The notes below the pieces were generated by a model, which was not told the DNA's origin, made no database searches, and saw only the letters and a program-made list of their open reading frames with translations. Of a stretch of 30,368 nt of DNA, positions 22,085 through 30,368 are shown in pieces. The DNA comes from Cochliopodium minus (Eukaryota > Discosea > Himatismenida > Cochliopodiidae), in contig JAMYWO010000407.1 in assembly GCA_024220525.1 (NCBI GenBank), positions 1-30,368 on the forward strand, read 5' to 3'. A program made the translations under genes and the position numbers. The stretch's first letter is position 1, and every line of letters begins with the position of its first letter.

Positions 22085-23765
22085 TTAAATAATTTGCGTA
22101 CTATAATTTAGGATGATATAATACAAAGGTTTGGGAAGTTTGATTTTGTTGTTAAAACAAAAAATTTTGAGAGAAAGAAAAAATTGAAGAAAAACAAATC
22201 TAAATTTGAACGGATACAAGTGATGTTTTTCTTTCGTCCAAGTTGTTCCTTCATCTTCAAATTTTTTAAGTAATTCGATTATTTTGTTGGAGAACTTTTG
22301 TTTTAAACAGTATTCAAGATAAGTTTCGTCAAGATATTTGTTTTGCAGGACATTATAATGTTTGTAACTGGGCATTTTAACTTTGTGTATCAACAAAATT
22401 TCCAACAAATCCACCCTATTAGATTTACCAACTAATTGATAAACATACGAATCCTCCTTTTATAAATTTTAGTTTAGAAAAAAATTAAAAATTTCTTTTT
22501 CAAAAAATTACATTTGTTATTTCATTTTTATTAATCAACAAAAGAATAAAAGTTTCAATTTTGATACGATTATTAATTGCACCAAAATAAACTTCTTTTT
22601 CGATCCTAGCTTTATGTTCAACCAATAACTGAATTATTTCGTGTCTTGGAGAAAATTTTTGTAACTCGGCAATCAGAGGAGATTTTTTATCACTAAACCA
22701 CCAATAATTTGTGTTTGGGTCTGCTCCATATTTGAGCAACAAAGAAATATATTTTGCAGGGAATTTGTATTCAATACAGTGCTTAAAAAAATTAAAAAAT
22801 TTTAGTGAATAGAAATAAAACAAATATTTTTTTGTACTTGCAAAACATTAAGATTTGTGTCATCAAAATTGTTAATTTTAATTCCTTTTTCCAAAAATAG
22901 TTCAATAATTTCCAGATCCAAAACTTTTTTTCTAAAAAATAAAAAATAAATAAATAAAAAGAAAAATTAATGTATAAAAAAAATCCCTATCAGGAATAGG
23001 ACGAAAGCAGTTAAAAGCTGCAAAACAAACCCACAGTTTTTTAATTTTGTTTCCAAAAAGGAATAAGCAAAAGAGAATATATAATTAAACAATTTTTTTC
23101 AAAAAAAAAAAAAAAAAAAAATGTATGAAAAAAATTACTCATTTAAAATAACTTGCAAATAGTTTCTCTTTTGCGAATCTTTTGAATTGACACTTGTTCC
23201 GTTTTCAAGAAAAAAAGAAATCAAATTTTTACAAAGTATTTGTTTTGAACAGAGAATATGTAACACTGTTTGTTCTAATTTGTTTTTTTCGTTTGTTTTG
23301 GTTAACTTTGAAAGAAATTTCACCAACTTTTCGTTTGGATCATCCGTGTTGCATGCCAAATGTAAACAGTTATTTCCATTTTTATCTTTAGAGTTTGGAT
23401 CAGCACTCTTTGAAACTAAAAATTCAATGATTTCTGTTGTCATATTCTTTTCATATTATTCAATTTAATTCAATAAATTTTCTCTGAATGAAAAATTTTT
23501 TTACTTGATTTTGGGATGCCACTTGTATTGTTGTCATTTCTATATTCTTTGGATTTTTCCATAATTTATTCACTTTGAAATTTTTTGTGTTCAATAATTT
23601 GATTATATTGAGATTGGGATTTGGAGATGAACATGCAAGATGCAGCAAATCTTCATATGATGAATAATCTTTCAGATTCATGAGAAGATTCACATTATCA
23701 TAGTTCCCTTTTCTTATTTCTTCTATGATATCTAATTCATGAGTTTTACTATTTTCATTTCCCAT
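22085..23765 (-). CDS. Ankyrin-repeat protein with possible N-myristoylation
   Basis: Five exons (23505-23765, 23139-23446, 22838-22931, 22512-22781, 22085-22456) join in phase to 434 residues. Ankyrin-type repeats run through most of it (EDLLHLACSSPNPNLNIIKLL; GNNCLHLACNTDDPNEKLVKF; QTVLHILCSKQILCKNLISF; ISLLLKYGADPN; IIQLLVEHKARI). The protein starts MGNENSKT, with Gly2 and Ser6 as in N-myristoylated proteins, so membrane anchoring is plausible. It ends in a module (WTKEKHHLYPFKF...LSLK...KLPKPLYYIIL) like that at the end of the RCC1 protein. The exon 2 donor is taken at GA|GTAATT because only this gives the phase needed by exon 3. It is convergent with the RCC1 gene, stops 24 bp apart. Confidence 0.88.
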
Positions 23766-24050
23766 TTTTGATTAGAATTGAGTGGTTGGAATAGAGGTAT
23801 GATTGTTCAATTTTTTTTTTTTTTGTTGTTTTTAGTTTTTAAATTTTCTCTTCAAAAAATTTATTTGAAAATTCTTTAGAAAAAATAAAACACCTTTCAT
23901 TGAATTTATGAAATTGCAATCTTGAGCATGAATTGAAATTTTGGGAAAAGATGAAAGAGAATTAAAAAGGTTTTTTTTGAAGTAAAGTTATTTAATTTGA
24001 AAAAAAAAAATGAAATTCTAAGAAAAAAATAAGGAGAATAAAGAAATGAA
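23766..24050. other. Intergenic spacer, nothing recognised
   Basis: This 285-bp stretch lies between the ankyrin start codon and the A2M stop, both genes on the minus strand. It is AT-rich with oligo-T runs and has no gene or structure that I can support. Confidence 0.5.
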
Positions 24051-27000
24051 TTAATTGATTTCGACAAAATCAGAAGAACTGCGCCCAAAAATCTCGGGAG
24101 AATACATTTCTTCTGCAGTAGCAGGAGGAACGACAAAGGTACCTTTGGTGGTGGCTCTAGCAAAGTACTTGTACTCGTATTTGCCTTCCCACAACAAAGA
24201 TTGGAATGCTTCTGCTCTCTCATCGCGGAAATTTTGATGTTCGAACCAAACAGTAGGATGATACCATCTGTATTTCAATGGACTTGTGTTATTGAGACTG
24301 GTTTGTTCACTAATGTTGACTAGAAGCATAAAAAAATTTGTAAAAAAAAAAAAATATAAAAAAGAAATTTAAAAATTTCTATTTTTAAATTAAAATGAAA
24401 ATATTTAAAGAAATGTTTAAATTAAAATGAAAATATTTAGATATTTTTATTTTGTTTACCTGAGCTTCCTTTGAGATAAGGATTGATGATTTCAAGACCA
24501 GATGGCAATTTATCAACTAAAAAAAAAAAAAAAAATTTAAAAATAAACAATTTAAATTGTTTTTTAAAAATTTTTATATTTTTTAATAATTATTTTTCGA
24601 TTATTTTTCGATATTTTTTTATTTTTTTTGTTTTATTTTTATTTTTTTTTTTTTACCAAGAGCAACGTGATATCTTCTTGAAGTGGTGATCAACTCAACT
24701 CTGACCAAAACCTTCTTCCCCAAAGCAAATCTCCAAACACCCTTCTCATCCCTGGAAACATCCTTAGGATCCTCAACACCCTCATAACTTCTGCTGATGA
24801 AAAAACCATGAGCGGAACTTTTAAGATTAAGATCCCTAGGGGAGTAATCCATTCCCAGTCTGTAGTAGAGTCTCCCCTTCCCTTTCTTTTCGATGATGAA
24901 CGGTTTTGTTTGTTGTTCTCCTCCCTCGAGAACGTGTTTCATTGGAACTTTCACTATCTTGGTTTCTGTTGATCTTCCTTTCCATGATTGTTCTCCGGTA
25001 TAAACTATTTTTTATTTTTTCAAAAAAAATAATTTTAAAATTTTTTTAATTTTAATTTTTTGTTTTTTTTTTATTCAGTATTTTATTTATCAAAAGTTTG
25101 TACATTTATTCATAATTTAAATTTTTTTTTTTTAATTTTTTATTTCATTTTATTTCATTTTGTTTATTTATTTTTTGTAAATTTTTTTTATTTAAGAATT
25201 TTTTATCAAATGATTTTTAATTAAAAATTTTTTTTATTTTTTACAAATTTTTTATTTTTTGTTATTTTTTATTTTTTTTTGTAAATTTTTTATTTTTACC
25301 TTCTCCTAACCACATGTTTGTTACAAATTGAGGCTCATCCTTTTCGTAGACAGAGAAGTATTTTTCCAAAGCGACAAGAATCAAAGAATTTTCTTGGGTG
25401 TTATTCCATTTCCCTTGCTTCTTTCCTGCGAGGATTCTAAATTAAAAATTAGAAATTAAAAATTAAAAATTAAAAATTAAAAATTAAAAATTAAAAATTA
25501 AAAATTAAAAATTAAAAATTAAAAATTAAATTAAAATAAGAAAAAATAAAATGAATTAAAAGATTGATTACCCCTTTGCAACTTTAGGAATGAGAGAATT
25601 CTTCTCGTCAACAGTTAACAATGCTAAAAAAAATATAAATTTTTTTTAGTTTAAAAGTTAAAAAAAAAAGCAAATAGAAAAATATTTAGAAAATAAAAAA
25701 TTAAAAAAAAAATTAAATATAAAATTTCAATTACCTTCCAAAATTACAGCATCAGTTCTAAATAAATAAAAATGTTTTAAAATCATTAAAAATTTTATAA
25801 TGTTATATTTTTTTTTTGTTTTTACCTTCTTTCACTGTGCAACAAGACGTATTTTCCATCATCTCCATAAGAAGTGACAAAGTTGGCAGTTTCTGCAGTT
25901 TCGTTTGCTTTGTTTTTCAAATGTTTCAAAATGGATTCAATTGCACTCTTAGTCAATGTATCCTTCTACAAATATAAAAAAAAATAAAAAATTTTATAGA
26001 ATTTTTTTAAAAATAAATAGAAAAAATAAAAAATTTTAAAATATAAAATAAGAAAATAAACAAAAAAAAAAAAAATGAAAATAAATAAAAATAATATAAA
26101 AATACTAACTAAAATAAAAATTATAAAAAACAAATTAAAAATAAAAAAATATGTTGATAGAATAATTTTTAAAAATTAATACCTTAGGGCTCAAAGCAAC
26201 CAACAACCATCCAAGAGATTCCAAAGATAATTTCTCGAGTCCATATTTCTCGAACAATTGCAAAGCCTTGGAGGAAACATCCTCGGAGTGTTTTTGCAAG
26301 ACATACAATGAGTAGGAGATGATGGTGATTCTGGTCTGTTCAGTATACCTAAAAAAAAATTAAAAAAAATTAAAAAATAATTTATAAAAAAATTAAATTA
26401 AAAAATTTTTTAAAAAAATTGAAAAATTAAAAAATTAATAAAAAAATTAAAAAATAATTAAAAATTAAAAAATAAATTTATTTACCAGTCCAACTTCACA
26501 TGTTCTTCAATGTTGCGGAGATATTGGAGGAGTTTGGTGACTACTTTATCGTCAACTTGGACTTGCTTTTGTTTGCAGATTGCAAGTGCGTGACCAATGT
26601 GAGCTGATACATAAGGTAAAGAGCTCCTAAAAATAAAATTTTAATATAAAATAAAAAAAAATAAAAAAAAATATTAAATTAAAAAATATTAAAAATTAAA
26701 AATTAAAAAATATTGAAATTAAGAAAAAAATTTTTTAAATTTTTTTTTTACGTTTGGTTGGTAGAAGATTCCCAGAAAGAAAATCCTCCATTTTCGTATT
26801 GTCTTCCGTTCAATTTGCTCAAACTTTCAGCGACGCTTTTGTTGATTTCTTCGAGGGAAGGAGTTCCCTTGACATTGAAAGCGCTCAACGCATCTCTCAA
26901 AGAAACAACACCTAAAAAAAAAAATTATAAAAAAAAAATAAAAATAAAAAATAAAAAATAAAAGATGAATGAAAAAAAAATAAAAAAAATAAAAAAAAAT

Positions 27001-30000
27001 AAAAATCAAAATCAAAATCAAAATCAAAATCAAATCAAAATTAATAAAATTAATTAAAAATCGAAAATTTGATAAAATTAATTATTTAAAAAAATTTATT
27101 TTTACCTAAGACACGACTTGCAAGTTGTTCGTTACATTCATAAGTGTAGTTGTAGAGGGACAAGACTGCATCAGTGAGGCTTTGGAGAGCAGTGGAGCTG
27201 GTGGAAATCTCCAATCCACCGAATTGCGGATATACATCACTTGGTGGTTTGACTTCTTGAATCACAATCTTGTCATCAGTAACGTCACCTAAAAAACAAA
27301 TTAAAAATTAAAAATAAATTAAAAACAAATAAAAATGAAAATAAAAGAAAAATAAAAGAAAAATAAAATAAAAAATATTTTATTACCATATGTTGCGAAG
27401 GCTTTATTTTTTTTTTTTTTTATTTGGAAAAAATGTTAAGATTTAATTAAATTTCTTTTTGAATTTTTTTTTTTTTACCTTCACTTGTGGATGGAGTGAA
27501 AACAGGAACAGAGTTTTCAGAACTATCTGCAAAGTCACCAGATGCAACTACTGTTTGGAATCTTTATTTATTTAAAAATAAAATAAATTTTTTTCAAATG
27601 TTATTTAAAATATATTAAAATTTTTTAAATATTTTTTTGGTTTAATTGAATATTTTTTTTACCTTGCAATACCACAGAAATTAGTTTCGATTGGAAATTT
27701 GACGTTTACTCTTTGTGTTGGTTCCAAAACAAAGTTAAATCCACCAGTTCCATTTCTTTTTAAAAATAAACATACAACAAATAAGATGAAATAAAAAATA
27801 AAATATAAAATATAAAAAATAAAATTTTTTTTAAAAAAAAATAAAAAAATAAAAATATTTAAAAAAATAATTATTTGAAAAAAGGTAATATTATAAGAAT
27901 ATTTTTTTTTACCTTATGGAAGAGTTAGTACATCTCAAAGCAATGACAACGTCCAATTGTTCATCAGTTTGATTTTGAACAACTACGTTGACGTCTGGCT
28001 TGTCTCCGAAGTTGAGGAATCTTGGCAAGGAAGGTCTTACCATCAATGGAAGAGAGGCGGAAACACTTGATTCTCCGAGACCGTACAAAGTGTCTGAAGC
28101 AGCAAGAGCCCAAATTCTTTTTAAAAAATAAATATTGTCAAGAATAAATTTTTTTAAAAATTAATATAAAAAATTGTATGAAAAAAAGAATTAAAAAAAA
28201 AATAAAAAAAATTTCTAGAAAAATAATTTTTTTTACCTGTATCTTGTCAAGTTATCAGGCAATTTAAATTTAGCAGAGCATTTTCCAGAGTTATCTAAAA
28301 GAAAATAATTTAGAAAAGAAATTGTTTTAAAAATAATAACCTGTCTTTAAAGATGGAGAGAACAATGCCAAAGCGTCAAAATTGGATCTCACTTTTAAAA
28401 AAAACAAAATTTATTTAAAATAAAATAAAAAATTTTTGATGCATTAAAAAATTTATTTAAAATAAAATTTTGAAAAATTTTAAAAAAAATTTTAACCTGC
28501 AATCTTTGCATTGTTGTTGAGCGCACCTCCCCCTTCTTTTTTTTTATTTTCTCGAGCGCAATCTTTTATATTTTTACATCCTCCATAAGATTTCGAAGTT
28601 GTAGAGGTAAAGGTGCAACATGGACTGGCGTAACAACAACGATTCAACCCTCCTGAGCAATTTTCAAAAGATAATTGTTTACACCCAAAGCAACAATGTA
28701 TTTCATCACCGTCATCTTCTTCGAAAATTACAGGTTCAATAAGAGAAGACTAATTTTCCAATTTCAATAAAAAAATGAATTTACCAAAATTGAAAAAATA
28801 AAATTTGATATTCAAAAAAAATATGTTAACATGAAAATATGAAAAAAAAATTTTAAAATAAAAAAATGATCAATAAAAAAATAAATGTAACATTATCGAA
28901 TAAAAATAGATAAGAAAATAAATGAAATAAATGAATAATAAAAAAATCATTTTACACTTTCCAAATTGCTCAAAGATTCAACATCTAAGAGAATGATTTG
29001 GTCTTTGGATTTGTGGACAGTTAGCCCGTATAGTCTGCTTGGATAGAACAATGAGAGAGGGTTTGTTAATTGGTAACCGGCAAGAGAAAGAACACTATAA
29101 ATAAATAAAAAAGTAAAATAAATGAAAATAAAAATAAAAAAATAAAAAAATAAAAAAAGATTAAAAAATTAATATAAAATTATAAAAAATTAAATAATAA
29201 AACATGTAAAATAATACCTCTCATCTACTACAACGAGACACACTTCTACTTGTGCAGGGGAACCACTTTTGTCCTTTATTTCAACTTCAATGCTTATTTC
29301 TTCTCCAGGAGAAGCTTTCTTCTTGGAAGGAGTTGGTACGACATTCAATTCGAAGTATTTGTTTGAAATATTTACACCAATAGAACCAGAAGCCATAGCA
29401 GGTCTATAAAAAATTTGAAAAAAAAATAAAAAAAAATAAAAAAATCATAAAAAATCAAAAAATAATAAATAAAAAATAAAATAATAAAAAATATGAAGTA
29501 AAACAATAAAAAATGAAAATGAAAAATAATTTTTTGAACCTCTTTTTGTCCTTTACTACTTGACCCAAATCATTGGTTCTGTTTTGTAATCCATCAAGTT
29601 CGACTCTAAGGCGAATGGCAGGCAACCATTCCTTCTTGACAGGAAAAGTGATGATTTCTGTCTCGCTTTTCAACTCGAGGGTTTCTACATGGACAGCTCC
29701 TTCACATTCAATTACAAATGTGCAAATTGATTTTTCAAAAGGTGAAATAACTAAGAAAATTAAAAAAAAATTCAAAAAAAATGTATTGAAAAAAAAAAAA
29801 ATAATAAAAAAATTAAATAATAAAAATTAAATTTTTTTACTCAAAAGTTCTCCTTTATCTCCAACTTCGTAGTTTTCTTTGTTTGGAATCAATGTTACTT
29901 CTTCGGTTGGAATGCTGCTATAGTCAGATCTGACTCTTCTGTTGAATCCACCACTAAAAAAGAAACGAAAATAAGAAAATATTATTTTTTAAAAAAAAAA

Positions 30001-30277
30001 TCAATAAAAAAATCAAAATAATTTGTTACCTGACACGAAAATCACTGAAAGTACTAAAAAAATAAAATTTAATTAAAAAATTAAAATAATTAAAATAATT
30101 AAAAAAAATTACCTTTTGTTTATTCTTCCTTTCTCGTCTTGAACAATGAAGGTAAAAGAGTACAAACCAGACTTGCTGTTTGCTTCAAAGATGAACTCAG
30201 CAGGTTTGTCCTTGTCGGAAGATGAAACTACTTCACTTTCGACTATCTCTTCTCTATCTACTAACTTCTCAAGTCCT
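24051..30277 (-). CDS. Bacterial-type alpha-2-macroglobulin, C-terminal half (exons 12-35)
   Basis: Twenty-four exons, first 30113-30277 and last 24051-24319, all in phase. In order: MG domain (SKSGLYSFTFIVQDEKGRIN); MG6-like region (YEVGDKGELL, ISPFEKSICTFV); RPAMASGSIGV...PGEEISIEVEIKD; AGYQLTNPLSLFYPSRLYG; a ten-cysteine insertion; the A2M core (VRSNFDALALFSP, LPDNLTRYRIWALAASD); the microexon peptide AFATYG; the thioester motif CNEQ (27125-27136) in YECNEQLASR; the alpha-alpha toroid (NGGFSFWESS); and the receptor-binding-like end (YHVAL, GLEIINPYL, RATTKGTFVVPP, EEMYSPEIFGRS). The Cys and Gln needed for the internal thioester are both present. Bacterial homologues trap proteases by covalent capture. 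Joined to 8368-13137 it makes about 2,065 residues with the thioester Cys near 1,559. The 5' neighbour at 30278-30368 is an intron repeat at the window edge. Confidence 0.93.
25440..25530. repeat. (AAAAATT)n microsatellite in A2M intron
   Basis: About a dozen nearly perfect 7-bp AAAAATT units within the intron between A2M exons 25572-25623 and 25300-25436. No gene is disturbed. Confidence 0.9.
27005..27040. repeat. Short (ATCAAA)n tract in A2M intron
   Basis: Five to six ATCAAA units in the intron between A2M exons 27106-27288 and 26752-26911. Confidence 0.85.
28556..28696 (-). other. Cysteine-rich insertion in A2M, bait-region position
   Basis: Exon 28497-28749 contains ten cysteines in about 47 residues, arranged CC-C-C-CC-CC-C-C, flanked by an acidic stretch (FEEDDGDE) and by KKKEGGGALNNN. 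It sits between the MG domain ending QIILLDVESL and the core domain starting VRSNF, where bacterial homologues have a variable Gly-rich linker thought to act as the bait. The rest of the protein has only scattered cysteines. Confidence 0.7.
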
Positions 30278-30300
30278 CTATTAAAAATAATAATATAAAA

Positions 30301-30368
30301 AAAATAAAAAATAAAAAATAAAAAATAAAAAATAAAAAATAAAAAATAAAAAATAAAAAATAAAAAAT
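30301..30368. repeat. (AAAAAAT)n microsatellite at window edge
   Basis: Almost perfect AAAAAAT units run to the last base. They form the 3' part of the intron ahead of the A2M exon 30113-30277 and match the unit at 8275-8330, where the N-terminal half of the same gene breaks off. Confidence 0.92.

Noticed and set aside
1-30368. tRNA, rRNA, CRISPR or transposon terminal repeats
   Set aside because: I looked for GC-rich structured segments and inverted termini and saw none. The only repeats are A/T microsatellites and the 77-bp assembly overlaps.

Overview
The window is nuclear DNA from a very AT-rich, intron-dense microbial eukaryote. Genes are cut by many short GT-AG introns (about 50-260 bp), stops are TAA and TGA in the standard code, and the gene content (DEP-RasGEF, TBC RabGAP, RCC1, ankyrin, pseudokinase) suits a free-living amoeboid protist. 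I cannot name the lineage. The whole window reads as one assembled scaffold, and it is partly out of order.

Layout as given: three tandem minus-strand genes for a protease-associated (PA) ectodomain followed by about seven membrane segments (copy A 92-2398, copy B 2492-4372, copy C 4590-7095). Then come the C-terminal lobe of a pseudokinase (7351-8156, minus), an (AAAAAAT)n tract, and the N-terminal half of a bacterial-type alpha-2-macroglobulin (A2M; 8368-13137, minus, interrupted by 100 N). Next are an HSD17B10-like dehydrogenase (13683-15100, minus), a DEP-RasGEF protein (15161-17145, minus), a divergent TBC RabGAP (17790-19543, plus), a PD-(D/E)XK-like protein (19735-20678, plus) and a lone last exon of a PA-7TM gene (20731-20846, minus). 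After a single N follow the C-terminal part of an RCC1 protein (to 22060, plus), a convergent ankyrin protein (22085-23765, minus) and the C-terminal half of the A2M (24051-30277, minus).

Three sequence signatures show how the pieces fit. (1) Bases 1-77 equal 20864-20940, and the orphan last exon at 20731-20846 is the missing end of PA-7TM copy A. (2) The 77 bases before the N gap (12460-12536) equal the 77 after it (12637-12713), and one A2M exon reads straight through once they are merged. (3) The A2M exon ending at 8368 has the correct phase and domain order to splice to the exon starting at 30277, but is out of phase with the pseudokinase exon next to it. The likely real plus-strand order is 20942-30368, then about 8270-12536, then 12714-20940, then 78 to about 8270, with simple repeats as the faulty joints.

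Put together, the A2M is a 35-exon gene of about 2,065 residues with an intact thioester motif, no visible signal peptide and a ten-cysteine insertion where a bait region would be expected. The signalling genes (DEP-RasGEF, TBC, RCC1, ankyrin, pseudokinase) are neighbours but nothing shows they form one pathway. The least familiar system is the PA-7TM family: three tandem paralogues with conserved intron positions that look like secretory-route receptors or transporters.
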